A stretch of 64,000 nt of DNA from Chryseobacterium gleum (GCA_945881835.1 CAMCVP010000007.1:1-64000); one strand, 5' to 3'. Counted from the first letter of the stretch, positions 1 to 8,919 are shown. The notes: generated by a model from the sequence alone, not told the origin. Program-made: numbers and translations.

Positions 1-362
1 GGTGGTGGCGGTGGTGGCTCATTCGGATCTGTTGGAGGTGGCGCGATCATTTCCGCGTTCATCTCCACTTTCACTTCCTTTTCCTTCTTTTCGCCTTTGG
101 CTAAAATGACTGGCGTGATTAAAGCTCCAGATACTAAGAAAATACCCGAAAATACCGCAATGGCTAAAACGCTTCCGTACATTGAACGTATTCTATACGC
201 GCCGTAGGCTTTGTTTTTATTTTCGAATACCTGCTCATTACGATCTGATGCCATAATGCTATTCCAGCCCGCTTCAAAACCAAGGAATGTAACCACAGCT
301 GCTGCTGAAGCTACGCCCACTAGGTCTGAGTGGTTGCTAAGAAAATCAGTTATTGCTGACAT
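1..362 (-). CDS. tonB: Energy transducer TonB, N-terminal part (cut by window edge)
   Basis: This is the start of a TonB-type protein that would carry proton-motive energy from the ExbB/ExbD motor to outer-membrane receptors. About 120 residues are visible. The opening is MSAITDFLSN, then the juxtamembrane motif NKAYGAYRIRSMYG typical of Bacteroidota TonB proteins, one membrane segment (about residues 62-82), a charged KGEKKEKEVK stretch and the beginning of a proline-rich spacer (PPPTDPNEPPPPPP). The C-terminal TonB domain lies beyond position 1. An extra hydrophobic stretch sits before the YGAY motif. The gene follows exbD after 47 bases on the same strand, closing an exbB-exbD-exbD-tonB cluster. 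The family is inferred from the N-terminus and context only. Confidence 0.75.
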   Translation of the reverse strand, partial: MSAITDFLSNHSDLVGVASAAAVVTFLGFEAGWNSIMASDRNEQVFENKNKAYGAYRIRSMYGSVLAIAVFSGIFLVSGALITPVILAKGEKKEKEVKVEMNAEMIAPPPTDPNEPPPPP

Positions 363-409
363 AATGGTTTACTTTTATAATGTGCAGTACAGGGCTACAC
401 ATCAATCGT

Positions 410-1081
410 TCATTTCAATTTTAATTCTGCTACTTTTTCTGGTGAAAGGAATAGCAAGGCCTCACGTGCTTCCATGTCCATAATGGCGCGTTTCTTCACG
501 TTTGTAATGTTCAATTCATCAATTGCATTCACAACGTTCTTCCACTTAGTGGTAGGCATTGTTTTCACAATAACGAAAGGTGCAAGAGAATCATTAGAAG
601 CATCCGCTATGAGATCTTTGAAACGAAGGTTAATCTTTTCGTCTTGCTCATGTGAAGTACTATTCTTAAGTTCCTCTCTTTGTTGATCTTTCAATGTATT
701 TACCTGTTCAACTACTCGTCTGTTCCTTTCGAGTAACATCACACGTAAACCATCTTTAGAGAAATCTGACTTTTCCAATTTGGTGGTGTCTGGTCTGAAT
801 TTTCCATGATAATAGAAAATTTGATCGTCCGTTTCACCCACAACAATGGTTGTCGCCAAATCATCGTCAAGCTTTGTTTGATCCTCTGTATTCTCTACCT
901 CTTTCGGATAGACAATTTCTAAGGTTTTTGGTTTGCTCAGTGAGGTTGCCAAAATGAAGAAGGTCAAGAGAAGGAACGCCAAGTCAACCATGGGTGTCAT
1001 GTCCATGCGCACCGGGCTCTTCTTAGGTCTCTTTTTTCCGCCTTTTTCGTGGCCACCACCACCTTCTATTATTTCTGCCAT
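410..1081 (-). CDS. exbD: ExbD/TolR biopolymer transport protein (second copy)
   Basis: Inner-membrane subunit of the proton-driven ExbB-ExbD motor that powers TonB. The 223-residue protein has a basic cytoplasmic N-terminus (GGGGHEKGGKKRPKK), then the family signature RMDMTPMVDLAFLLLTFFIL. Its aspartate in MVDL corresponds to the essential proton-carrying residue of ExbD. One membrane helix is followed by a long periplasmic domain. The length is greater than the roughly 140 residues of E. coli ExbD. It lies 25 bases after the first exbD and 47 bases before tonB on the minus strand, so co-transcription is likely. The two ExbD proteins share the helix region but differ in the periplasmic part, suggesting a heteromeric motor. 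Confidence 0.92.
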   Translation of the reverse strand: MAEIIEGGGGHEKGGKKRPKKSPVRMDMTPMVDLAFLLLTFFILATSLSKPKTLEIVYPKEVENTEDQTKLDDDLATTIVVGETDDQIFYYHGKFRPDTTKLEKSDFSKDGLRVMLLERNRRVVEQVNTLKDQQREELKNSTSHEQDEKINLRFKDLIADASNDSLAPFVIVKTMPTTKWKNVVNAIDELNITNVKKRAIMDMEAREALLFLSPEKVAELKLK

Positions 1082-1106
1082 AACATGTTTGTTCTATACG
1101 GTTGCA

Positions 1107-1763
1107 TTATTTGGAACCAGATTCCAAAGTAGTCACCATGTTAAATTGGAAAATATTCTTGTCACGGAACACGTCAATGACTTCCTCTACCTTTTCGTAG
1201 TCTGTTGTTCCGTCTGCTTTAATTGCGTATCGTAACGCTTTATCGCCTTTGATGTCCTTCGGTTCTAAACCGTGTTTTTCGGCATCGGCCATAAAGGCTT
1301 CGTAACCACTCTGAATCCAATCTCCCAATTCACCATTAATAGAATCGGTAGGGATACCAGGGGTTTGTGCGTCAAGTGCTGCTCTTGTTTTTTCGTCGGC
1401 ACTTAAGTACTGACTTAGGTTATTCATAGGCATCCCGCACATACCTAACAAAGCGAATTTACGCGCTTCATCTTCGGTAAGTTTTAATTCTGGATGTCTT
1501 TGAACCATTCGGGTTAACATATCTCTGCGGATATCCTTTCCAGCAAGGTCAAAGAAAACTCTTCCCTTTTCATCAACAGTAATTTGCATAACCTTCTCTG
1601 GCAGCAACAATTCAGATGTTGCAGCTGGAACGTCAACTATTACCGGTTCATTCGGACGGAATTTCGCAGTGAGGATAAAGAATGTTACCAACAAGAAACC
1701 AAGGTCAACCATAGGCGTCATATCCAAACTTGGAGCGCTTTTGGGCATCTTGATTTTCGACAT
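1107..1763 (-). CDS. exbD: ExbD/TolR biopolymer transport protein (first copy)
   Basis: A 218-residue ExbD paralogue. The short N-terminus MSKIKMPKSAPS is followed by LDMTPMVDLGFLLVTFFIL, the transmembrane helix with the conserved aspartate that couples proton flow to TonB. The periplasmic part is long. It contains an insertion between the two halves of the usual ExbD fold (around residues 85-165), ending in a KADGTTDYEKVEEVIDVF stretch that matches the usual ExbD C-terminal helix and strand. The gene sits 35 bases after exbB and 25 bases before the second exbD on the minus strand. Paired long ExbD genes of this kind are common in Bacteroidota. Confidence 0.92.
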   Translation of the reverse strand: MSKIKMPKSAPSLDMTPMVDLGFLLVTFFILTAKFRPNEPVIVDVPAATSELLLPEKVMQITVDEKGRVFFDLAGKDIRRDMLTRMVQRHPELKLTEDEARKFALLGMCGMPMNNLSQYLSADEKTRAALDAQTPGIPTDSINGELGDWIQSGYEAFMADAEKHGLEPKDIKGDKALRYAIKADGTTDYEKVEEVIDVFRDKNIFQFNMVTTLESGSK

Positions 1764-1798
1764 ATTCTTAAATATTAATAATTAAGTAAAAACTTGAA

Positions 1799-2620
1799 TT
1801 AGTGCTTTGAAGCAAATGTTTGAGTAACAGTGAAGTTAGCCTCGTCCATTGCGAAAGTCATGCTATCAATACGTGTATTGAAGAAGTTGTAAAGGATAAT
1901 TGCAATTGCAGATGCCATGATACCCAAGAAAGTGTTGATCAAGGCTTCAGAGATACCTAAAGAAAGTGCAGTTGCATCAGGAGCACCAGCAGTTGCCATT
2001 GCTTCGAATGATGAAATCATACCTTTTACAGTTCCTAAAAGTCCAACAAGTACCCCTAAAGATCCGCATGTTGAAAGGATAACCAAGTTCTTAGATAACA
2101 TAGGTAACTCTAAAGCTGTAGCTTCTTCAAGCTCTTGCTTAATTGCAGTCACTTTCGCTTCTTTGTCTAACTCCGTGTTTTCAGACATGTCGCGATATTT
2201 CAAAAGACCTGCACGCAATACTGCAGCTACAGAACCTCTTTGCTTGTCGCAAGCGGCAAGTGCACCGTTAACATCTCCGTTAGCCAACATCTTGCGAACG
2301 TTGTGAACGAAAGTAGAAACACTGCCCTTTCCTTTTGCCATCATAATGCTAATGAAACGCTCTATGAAGAAAATAATAACAATAATATTTACCGCGATAA
2401 GAATCGGTACAATGAATCCACCCTTGTGAACAGTACCTAATACGTTTAATGGATGACCTTTCACTGGGTCTCCGCCTTCGAAGTTTGCAGTATCACCTAA
2501 TACAAAGGTGAATAATGCCCATCCGGTTAACAAAGCAATTGGAATTGCGATGTAAGGAAAAATTGAACTGAAGTTAAAGCCGTTTTCTTGCTTAACTGTA
2601 GGACTTGCTTTTGTGCTCAT
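1799..2620 (-). CDS. exbB: MotA/TolQ/ExbB proton channel family protein
   Basis: Channel subunit of the TonB-powering motor, located in the inner membrane. The 273-residue protein has an N-terminal hydrophobic segment (about residues 20-42), a second helix (about 72-92, GGFIVPILIAVNIIVIIFFIERF) and a third/fourth pair near the C-terminus. The family core is visible as STCGSLGVLVGLLGTVKGMI, followed by a helix starting ISEALINTFLGIMASAIAI. It is first in a four-gene minus-strand cluster with two exbD genes and tonB. A non-coding stretch of about 200 bases separates it from ftsX, so the operon promoter probably lies between 2621 and 2818; TAATTTCG there resembles a -7 box. Confidence 0.93.
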   Translation of the reverse strand: MSTKASPTVKQENGFNFSSIFPYIAIPIALLTGWALFTFVLGDTANFEGGDPVKGHPLNVLGTVHKGGFIVPILIAVNIIVIIFFIERFISIMMAKGKGSVSTFVHNVRKMLANGDVNGALAACDKQRGSVAAVLRAGLLKYRDMSENTELDKEAKVTAIKQELEEATALELPMLSKNLVILSTCGSLGVLVGLLGTVKGMISSFEAMATAGAPDATALSLGISEALINTFLGIMASAIAIILYNFFNTRIDSMTFAMDEANFTVTQTFASKH

Positions 2621-2794
2621 GTCTGTGTTAATTAATTTTCTATTGTTTTATTCGGGCAACGAAATTAAGGAAGTTTGTTCAATTTCGAACGTCACTTCAA
2701 AATCTTCATCTTACGTTAACGTTGGACAAGATTAAACTTACCCGTTTTAGTAATATTAAATAATTTATTTTCGGTGGAAGTATGGCTTGATTAG

Positions 2795-2814
2795 GTTGCT
2801 TTATACAAAGCAAC
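2795..2814 (-). terminator. Hairpin just after ftsX
   Basis: GTTGCTTT and AAAGCAAC form an 8-base perfect stem with a four-base loop, beginning four bases after the ftsX stop codon. There is no run of T after it on the minus strand, so termination is only a guess. Confidence 0.35.
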
Positions 2815-2818
2815 GGCT

Positions 2819-3685
2819 TCAATACATTTGATGAAGTTTCGCGCGAACGAAGCGACTTACGGTAATGTACGTGCTGAAAACACCAACCACAACGCTAAGT
2901 GTGATAAGCAAAGCTCCCAACTTCCAAAACCCACCTCCATCTAAGAGGATTTGAATAATGTCGGCCAATGACTGCTGGTTGAAGTATAATATCAGTGAAA
3001 TGGACAACCAGGCAATAGATGAAGAAAGCAGAGCGTTCTTCAAGCTTTGCCACAAAAACGGACGCTTAATGAACCAAGGTGTAGCGCCCACCAACTGCAT
3101 ACTTCGAATGATCAGGCGTTGAGAAGAGATGGCCAATTCAACCGTATTCATAATAATGAAAGCGGAAATGATTAAGAATAAAATGACGATTCCACCTATG
3201 ATTGCGCCCCATTTTGAAATGTTCTCATTCACCGATTGAAGAAGTGTTTTCTCGTATCCAACATCTTTAATTATTGGATTCTGCTTGCAAGATTCCACGA
3301 AAGCATCTACCGTAGGACCATCGGCCTTTTCAGGATTTATCTGAACGTCTATAGACGCTGGAAGCGGGTTGTAACCGAGCACCTGAACGAAATCTTCACC
3401 AATTTCTTTGCTGTATTCAGCTTCGGCTTGCTCACTTGACGTATAAGAAACTTGGGAGGCGATTCCGCCTCCTTCGATTTCCTTTTTTAAACTTAATATT
3501 TGATCTTCGCTCGCTCCTTCGTTTAATAAAAGTTGCACTGTAAATTGTGATCGAACATGATCAGAAACTTGCAACGCTACCAAATAAAAGACTAAAAAAA
3601 TTCCAACCATCAACAACACTAAAGTAGATCCTGCAAATGCAGATATACGCGAAATGCTACTGGCTGAAGTACGAACGAATTGCAT
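2819..3685 (-). CDS. ftsX: Cell division permease FtsX
   Basis: Membrane subunit of the FtsEX complex, which activates peptidoglycan hydrolases during division. The 288-residue protein shows the FtsX plan. A first membrane helix (about residues 15-38) is followed by a large extracytoplasmic domain (about 45-155, with sequence typical of FtsX near QVLGYNPLPASIDVQ). Three C-terminal helices come next, the first near IIGGIVILFLIISAFIIMNT. The motif RLIIRSMQLVGATPWFIKRPF matches the conserved FtsX cytoplasmic loop. The gene lies only four bases after the FKBP gene and downstream of a lytic transglycosylase, a fitting cell-wall context. No ftsE is present here, as is common in Bacteroidota. Confidence 0.92.
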   Translation of the reverse strand: MQFVRTSASSISRISAFAGSTLVLLMVGIFLVFYLVALQVSDHVRSQFTVQLLLNEGASEDQILSLKKEIEGGGIASQVSYTSSEQAEAEYSKEIGEDFVQVLGYNPLPASIDVQINPEKADGPTVDAFVESCKQNPIIKDVGYEKTLLQSVNENISKWGAIIGGIVILFLIISAFIIMNTVELAISSQRLIIRSMQLVGATPWFIKRPFLWQSLKNALLSSSIAWLSISLILYFNQQSLADIIQILLDGGGFWKLGALLITLSVVVGVFSTYITVSRFVRAKLHQMY

Positions 3686-3689
3686 GTTT

Positions 3690-4136
3690 TTACGATACTG
3701 AAACGACGTGTCCTTTAAAGAACAAGTTCTCTCCTGCTAAAGGATGGTTAAAGTCGATAACAATCGTGTTCAAGCGAACTTCCTCAACAACACCTTGAAC
3801 ATGGTGTCCTTCTGGAGTTTCCATTGGAATAACCTCACCCACCGCAAACAATTCCTCATCAAACTCACCATCTTCTTCCATAAAATCACTTTTCGGAAAC
3901 TCCATGTAATATTCTTCCTGCTCATCTCCGTAAGCTTCTGCACATGGAATGCTAATGCGAAACTCGTCGCCAACCTTCAATCCCTCTAATCCTTTTTCAA
4001 ATCCTTCAATCATTGGATCAACCTTGAAAGTGAATTTCATTGGTCCTTGTTCCAAGGTAGATTCTACCATTTCTCCGTTTTCATCGTCGATGAAAAGTTC
4101 GTAATTCACCTCTACGGTGGCTCCTTCTTTTATCAT
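3690..4136 (-). CDS. slyD: FKBP-type peptidyl-prolyl cis-trans isomerase, SlyD-like
   Basis: A 148-residue proline isomerase and folding helper. The N-terminal FKBP half (IKEGATVEVNYELFID, then PMIEGFEKGLEGLKVGDEF) surrounds a SlyD-type insert-in-flap region that includes the AYGDEQEEYY and PKSDF motifs. The protein ends with DFNHPLAGENLFFKGHV, the SlyD hallmark. It lacks the histidine-rich metal-binding tail of E. coli SlyD. There is no signal peptide, so it is probably cytoplasmic. Its start overlaps the stop of the upstream lytic transglycosylase by four bases and its stop is four bases from ftsX, so the three genes look translationally coupled. The symbol is by family resemblance only. 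Confidence 0.85.
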   Translation of the reverse strand: MIKEGATVEVNYELFIDDENGEMVESTLEQGPMKFTFKVDPMIEGFEKGLEGLKVGDEFRISIPCAEAYGDEQEEYYMEFPKSDFMEEDGEFDEELFAVGEVIPMETPEGHHVQGVVEEVRLNTIVIDFNHPLAGENLFFKGHVVSVS

Positions 4137-5710
4137 TTCTTTTTAATTTTAAGTTTCTGTCCAATTTGTATTTTATTCGGCGTTAAACCCTTGTTAAGTT
4201 TCACTATTGAATCTACTGACACCTTGTTCTTGGCAGCAATACTCGAAAGACTGTCACCCGATTTAACGGTATAGTAAACGTACTCTTCCTTTGGAGCGAC
4301 CGGCTTTGGAGTTGGCTTTGGATCTGTAACCGGTGGAGTAACCTTAGGTGTTACAGTTGAAGTCGTATCTGCTGGTTCTGTCACCTTTGGAATTGTAATC
4401 GTCTTTTTCACCTTCACTTTAACCTTTAGGTTCTGACCAATCTTCAACGTAGATGATTTCAACTTATTCCACTTCTTTATGTCTGAAGAAGTGACTCCGT
4501 ATTTCGTTGAAACACTTTTCAGCGTTTCACCCTTTTTCACTTTGTGCGTCTTCCATTGGTCTTCCCAAACAACCTTGGTTGTATGTCCTACTGTACCATC
4601 TGCAGCAGCGGTGTCGGCAATGACCGGAGACGGCTCTGGTCTTTTTACCTCACTTGCCAAATAAATCTCTTTTTCGTGCGCCAAGAAATCACCAATTTTT
4701 TCAACGGGTAACATGAGGTAATGAAGTTTCCCATTGTCTGGAATTTCCTTCAGCTTATAGGTCCCATTCAAATAAGTTATTTCTTCAATTGGAAGATTAA
4801 TACTCTTGGAAACGATTTCGAAATCTACTCTTCCGGTTACGTGAATAGTGTCTGTTTCGAAATATGACATAGAAGCTTTCTTCGCGAAAATGTTATGCTC
4901 CGTAGAGTAATTCATAATGTAATTCACTGCAATAAAAGCAGGAACATAACCTTGCGTCTCTTTTGGAAGGTATTGCTTAATGGCCCAAAAATCTTTCTTG
5001 CCATTGGCACGACGAATAGCTTTATTCACATTACCTGGACCGCTATTATAGGCAGCTAAAGCTAAATTCCAATCGCCGAATGTGTTGTACAAAAAACGCA
5101 AGTACTTACACGCCGCTTCTGTCTCCTTTATGGGGTCGAAGCGCTCATCTTGATAGCTCGTAATGTCCAATCCGTACATTTTTCCTGTGCCGGGCATGAA
5201 CTGCCAAAGACCTGCAGCACCGGCTCTCGAAATTGCAGTTGGATTCAAGGCAGATTCAACGATTGCCAAATATTTCAACTCAAGCGGAATATTATATTTC
5301 GCCAAAGCATCCTCAATTAACGGGAAATACAATTGCGAAAGACCCAAAACTTTTGCGGTAACGTCTCTTCTTCTCACTGAATAAAGCGCAATGAAATCGC
5401 GCACATTCTCGTTATAAACCAAATCAAAAGGACTCTCTCTGTCCAATACCTGCATGCGCTCACGGGTCAAATCTTCCGGGAAATTGGGAATGTGGTCCGC
5501 AGGATAATCGTATGCGTTTTGGATATCTGGATCTGATGAAAAACAAAAGTGATTCAAATAACTTGCTACAAGCATTCTATCAATTTCGTCTATCTCTTCT
5601 TTCTTCAATCCCGCAACCTGACGGTCTTGCAAAGTATCCTTCGGAATTTCGATTGCGCTTACGCTCCAAACCGAAAGCACTCCCAGTAATGCTGTAACTA
5701 ATTTTTTCAT
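4133..5710 (-). CDS. Lytic murein transglycosylase with two LysM domains (MltD-like)
   Basis: A 525-residue exported cell-wall enzyme that would cleave peptidoglycan glycan strands. An N-terminal signal peptide (MKKLVTALLGVLSVWSVSA) precedes an SLT goslet domain at about residues 110-260. Its catalytic glutamate lies in AIVESALNPTAISRAGAAGL, and the partner motifs QFMPGTG and ALAAYNSGPGNV are present. The C-terminal third carries two peptidoglycan-binding LysM modules, one beginning KTHKVKKGETLKSVSTKYGV and one beginning VYYTVKSGDSLSSIAAKN, separated by a Pro/Thr/Lys linker. It is the first gene of a three-gene run with the FKBP protein and ftsX. The long leader 5711-5853 carries several inverted repeats. 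Confidence 0.93.
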   Translation of the reverse strand: MKKLVTALLGVLSVWSVSAIEIPKDTLQDRQVAGLKKEEIDEIDRMLVASYLNHFCFSSDPDIQNAYDYPADHIPNFPEDLTRERMQVLDRESPFDLVYNENVRDFIALYSVRRRDVTAKVLGLSQLYFPLIEDALAKYNIPLELKYLAIVESALNPTAISRAGAAGLWQFMPGTGKMYGLDITSYQDERFDPIKETEAACKYLRFLYNTFGDWNLALAAYNSGPGNVNKAIRRANGKKDFWAIKQYLPKETQGYVPAFIAVNYIMNYSTEHNIFAKKASMSYFETDTIHVTGRVDFEIVSKSINLPIEEITYLNGTYKLKEIPDNGKLHYLMLPVEKIGDFLAHEKEIYLASEVKRPEPSPVIADTAAADGTVGHTTKVVWEDQWKTHKVKKGETLKSVSTKYGVTSSDIKKWNKLKSSTLKIGQNLKVKVKVKKTITIPKVTEPADTTSTVTPKVTPPVTDPKPTPKPVAPKEEYVYYTVKSGDSLSSIAAKNKVSVDSIVKLNKGLTPNKIQIGQKLKIKKK

Positions 5711-5853
5711 GATTTCCCTTTGTATTAGGGCAACACCGATTGCTCGTCTTTATTGCCCTTCCATTTCGGATACAATTTCCGAAAAAAAAGCACTATTTCC
5801 AATATTGGAAAAACACAATTGTGAACACTCTATTAGGGAAAAACTCGCTTAGC
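5711..5853. promoter_or_regulatory. Intergenic region with three inverted repeats
   Basis: Between the lytic transglycosylase and gatA lie three hairpin-capable repeats. They are AGGGCAA/TTGCCCT (5727-5733 and 5753-5759), TTTCGGA/TCCGAAA (5764-5770 and 5778-5784) and the perfect 16-base palindrome TTTCCAATATTGGAAA (5796-5811). The last is followed on the minus strand by eight T bases (5789 down to 5782) and could end gatA transcription. The first two may lie in the leader of the transglycosylase operon. Confidence 0.4.
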
Positions 5854-7272
5854 CTAGGACAGCAAGGCCTCTAGCGTTTTCGAAAATGCGAACAAATCAT
5901 TGTCTTCCTTGTGGCGTGCCGTGACCTGAACTCCGAAAGGCAAGCCCGTTCTCGATTCTTTTCCACATGGAATTGAAATCGCAGGGTTACCGGTTAGATT
6001 CGCATGTACGGTGAAGATATCCTGCATGTACATTGAAATTGGATCCTTCGATTTTGCACCAAATTCAAAAGCAACGTCTGTGCACGTTGGTGAAAGTAGG
6101 AAATCGTATTGATCGAAGATGGCTTTTGTCTTGTCTTGCAAGACGCGACGCACACGTTGTCCTGTTCCGTAATAAGCATCAATATACCCTGAACTCAAAA
6201 CGAAAGAGCCCAATAAAATTCTTCGCTTCACTTCACGACCAAAGCCTTCTGTTCTGCTTTTTCTATATGTATCATCGATACCCTTTGCATCTTTGCTTCT
6301 GTAGCCGTAATTAATTCCATCGAAACGGGCTAAGTTGGAAGAAGCTTCCGCTGTGGTTAACACGTAGTACGCCGGAACCATATAATCTAAATACGGGAAA
6401 GAAATGGGTTCAACCACATATCCTTCCGATTTCAATTTTTCTAAAATCTCGTTAACACGTGCGCGAATTTCCGGATGAACAGCAGGACTTTCAACCGCTT
6501 CTTTCAAGTAAGCAATCTTTGGCTTGTCAGAATTATTCTTTGCTTGTGGAAGTTTTTCCAACAACGTTGTGCTGTCGTAAGCATCCAGTCCGCCAATAAC
6601 TTGAAGCAAAACCTCGGCGTCTTCTACACACTTGGTCATTGGACCAATCTGATCGAAACTCGATGCGTAAGCAATAAGTCCATATCTAGAAACCGCACCG
6701 TACGTAGGTTTCATACCCACAATGCCGGTGAATGAAGCGGGCTGACGAATAGATCCTCCCGTATCACTGCCAAGTGCCGCTAAACAAAAATCGGCGGCTA
6801 CTGCTGCAGATGCGCCACCGGAAGATCCTCCTGGTACACAGTTTTCATTCAATGGATTTTTAACCGGACCGTAATGTGATGTTTCATTAGATGACCCCAT
6901 TGCGAACTCGTCGCAATTCAATCTTCCAATGATGATAGCATCTTCCGCAAGAATGCGTTCTACAACTGTTGCGCTGTACAACGATACAAATCCTTCGAGG
7001 ATTTTGGAAGAGGCAGAAACTTTATGATTTTTATAACAGATGTTATCTTTAATGGCAACGACCATTCCCGCAAGTTTACCCGCGGTTCCATTGTCTATTT
7101 TTTGTTGAATCAGCTCGGCCTGTTCTAAAGCCTCTTCACCCCAAACTTCCAAGAACGCATTCAAATTCATGCGCGCTTCAATGTTCTGAAGGTACTGCGA
7201 AACAACGTTTTTTAACGAAACGGATTTTGAGGAAAGCTCAGATTGAACTTCCTTCAACGAATGAAACACCAT
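5854..7272 (-). CDS. gatA: Asp/Glu-tRNA amidotransferase subunit A
   Basis: Amidase subunit of GatCAB, which converts misacylated Glu-tRNA(Gln) or Asp-tRNA(Asn) to the correct amide. The 472-residue protein is close to the family length of about 480. It contains the amidase signature with the catalytic triad: Lys in VAIKDNICYKNH, Ser in the glycine/serine-rich stretch VPGGSSGGASAAVAA, and Ser in GSDTGGSIRQPASFTG. The gene is 12 bases downstream of tatA on the minus strand. The partner gatC is encoded separately at 21110-21400, and gatB is not in this window. Confidence 0.96.
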   Translation of the reverse strand: MVFHSLKEVQSELSSKSVSLKNVVSQYLQNIEARMNLNAFLEVWGEEALEQAELIQQKIDNGTAGKLAGMVVAIKDNICYKNHKVSASSKILEGFVSLYSATVVERILAEDAIIIGRLNCDEFAMGSSNETSHYGPVKNPLNENCVPGGSSGGASAAVAADFCLAALGSDTGGSIRQPASFTGIVGMKPTYGAVSRYGLIAYASSFDQIGPMTKCVEDAEVLLQVIGGLDAYDSTTLLEKLPQAKNNSDKPKIAYLKEAVESPAVHPEIRARVNEILEKLKSEGYVVEPISFPYLDYMVPAYYVLTTAEASSNLARFDGINYGYRSKDAKGIDDTYRKSRTEGFGREVKRRILLGSFVLSSGYIDAYYGTGQRVRRVLQDKTKAIFDQYDFLLSPTCTDVAFEFGAKSKDPISMYMQDIFTVHANLTGNPAISIPCGKESRTGLPFGVQVTARHKEDNDLFAFSKTLEALLS

Positions 7273-7284
7273 TGGAAATAGATG

Positions 7285-7470
7285 TTATTTATTCTCGATC
7301 TTGTCAGTCTCTGATGGAGTTGAAGAAGAACCTTCGCCTTTGCTAGCGTCTTTGAATTCCTTCATTCCTTTTCCTAGACCACGCATCAATTCTGGAATTT
7401 TCTTACCTCCGAAAAGAAGAAGAACAACTGCAAGAATCAAAACAATCTCCATTGTACCAAACTTACCCAT
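7285..7470 (-). CDS. tatA: Twin-arginine translocase subunit TatA/TatE
   Basis: Small membrane subunit that forms the pore for folded twin-arginine substrates. From the ATG at 7470 the protein has about 61 residues: [42 protein letters not shown] plus a Ser/Glu/Lys-rich tail. One membrane helix is followed by the FGG(K)KIPEL hinge and an amphipathic helix, the TatA signature. A longer reading from 7509 adds 13 residues with no family match. A TATATTTG -7 box at 7491-7498 lies within that extension, so the shorter start is preferred. gatA follows after 12 bases. Confidence 0.92.
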   Translation of the reverse strand: MGKFGTMEIVLILAVVLLLFGGKKIPELMRGLGKGMKEFKDASKGEGSSSTPSETDKIENK

Positions 7471-7490
7471 AAACTTGTTTTTTAGTTGCA

Positions 7491-7498
7491 CAAATATA
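7491..7498 (-). promoter_or_regulatory. Bacteroidota-type -7 promoter box for tatA
   Basis: TATATTTG on the minus strand fits the TAnnTTTG consensus and ends 20 bases before the tatA ATG at 7470. It argues against the upstream in-frame start at 7509. Confidence 0.5.
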
Positions 7499-7512
7499 CG
7501 ACAAACCAAAGG

Positions 7513-8919
7513 TTATAGCGTACTCGGACAAACGAAATTGGTTTTCGGTAAAGCGGTCTTAGAAATAGCGTTGTAACCACCCGCAATGTCAATGACATTG
7601 TGAATTCCGCGACTTTTCAAAATGCTCGCAGCAATCATGCTTCGGTATCCACCGGCGCAATGGATGTAATTGTTCTCGCCAGTTTTGAAGGCACTCATGT
7701 GCTGATTCAATTCGTGAAGAGGAGCGCTGGTAGCGGATTCCAAGTGTTCTGATTGAAATTCAGTTGGCTTGCGTACATCGATTGTATTCACTTTTTTATC
7801 GGAAGCCAACTCTTCAAACTGCTCGGCAGAAATGCTTTCAATCTGATCAATTTCGCTTTCCGATTTATCCCACGACTCGAATCCGCCTTCTAAAAATCCA
7901 ACAACTCCGTCGTAGCCTACACGCGCCAAACGCGTAATCGCTTCTTCTTCCTGACCCGGCTCTGTAACCAACGCAATGCGTTGCTTCATGTCGGTGATTA
8001 AAGTTCCAACCCACGGTGCGAAATCGCCCTTCAATCCAATGTTCACAGAACCCGGAATGAATCCTTTGCAAAATACTTGCGGACCGCGAACGTCTAAAAG
8101 CAACACGCTGTCATCTTCCATCAAAACCGTGAAAGCTTCAACAGACAAAGGCTTCAAAGAATTTTGAACCACACCTTCCAAAGAAGAAACTCCTTTCTTA
8201 TTCATAGCCACATTCTCTGGGAAATAAAACGGGGGAGGCAACAATCCAGAAGTAACTTCTTGAATGAAATCTTCTTTCGTCATTTCTTGAAGCGCGTAGT
8301 TCACTTCCTTCTGATGACCCAAGGTATCGAAAGTCTCTTTGCTCATGTTCTTTCCGCACGCAGAACCCGCGCCGTGTGCAGGATAAACAGTGATGTCGTT
8401 TTCCAACGGCATTAATTTGTTTCTCAAACTGTCGTACAAGTATCCAGCTAAATCTTCCTTTGTTAATTCTCCTGACTTTTGCGCCAAATCCGGTCTTCCA
8501 ACATCACCAATGAATAATGTGTCTCCCGTAAACACCGCTACTTGCTTTCCGTTTTCATCACGAAGCAAATAACACGTGCTTTCCATGGTGTGCCCTGGAG
8601 TATGCAAAACCTCAATGGTGCAATTTCCAACTTGAAGAATTTCTCCGTCGGTTGCAATGTGCGAAATGAATTCAGTCTTCGCGTTCGGACCGAAAACAAT
8701 GGTTGCTCCAGTATAAACCTGAAGATCTAAATGTCCGCTTACAAAATCTGCATGGAAATGCGTTTCCAAAATGTATTTGATCTTCGCGCCTGAAACGTTC
8801 GCTCTATCTGTGTATGCTTTCGTATCGCGAAGCGGGTCAATAATAACCGCCTCACCATTGCTTTCAATGTAGTACGCGCCTTGCGCTAAACATCCGGTGT
8901 AAATCTGTTCAATTTTCAT
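7513..8919 (-). CDS. MBL-fold persulfide dioxygenase/rhodanese fusion (CstB-like)
   Basis: A 468-residue multidomain sulfur enzyme. Residues 1-235 form a metallo-beta-lactamase fold of the ETHE1/persulfide-dioxygenase type, with metal motif ETHFHADFVSGH, then HTPGHTMEST and FTGDTLFIGDVGRPDL. A first rhodanese-like module (about 255-350, VLLLDVRGPQVF) has no catalytic cysteine. A second (about 365-465) has the active loop HCAGGYRSM. This MBL, pseudo-rhodanese, rhodanese order is that of CstB, which oxidises low-molecular-weight persulfides and yields thiosulfate. The start overlaps the TauE/SafE gene's stop by four bases, so enzyme and anion exporter are probably made together. There is no signal peptide; it is probably cytoplasmic. 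Confidence 0.88.
   Translation of the reverse strand: MKIEQIYTGCLAQGAYYIESNGEAVIIDPLRDTKAYTDRANVSGAKIKYILETHFHADFVSGHLDLQVYTGATIVFGPNAKTEFISHIATDGEILQVGNCTIEVLHTPGHTMESTCYLLRDENGKQVAVFTGDTLFIGDVGRPDLAQKSGELTKEDLAGYLYDSLRNKLMPLENDITVYPAHGAGSACGKNMSKETFDTLGHQKEVNYALQEMTKEDFIQEVTSGLLPPPFYFPENVAMNKKGVSSLEGVVQNSLKPLSVEAFTVLMEDDSVLLLDVRGPQVFCKGFIPGSVNIGLKGDFAPWVGTLITDMKQRIALVTEPGQEEEAITRLARVGYDGVVGFLEGGFESWDKSESEIDQIESISAEQFEELASDKKVNTIDVRKPTEFQSEHLESATSAPLHELNQHMSAFKTGENNYIHCAGGYRSMIAASILKSRGIHNVIDIAGGYNAISKTALPKTNFVCPSTL

Noticed and set aside
8780-8820. Inactivated metal site in the CstB-like enzyme (HxHxDF where HxHxDH is usual)
   Set aside because: The THFHADFVSGH form is, as I recall it, usual in this MBL subfamily, and the other metal ligands are present.
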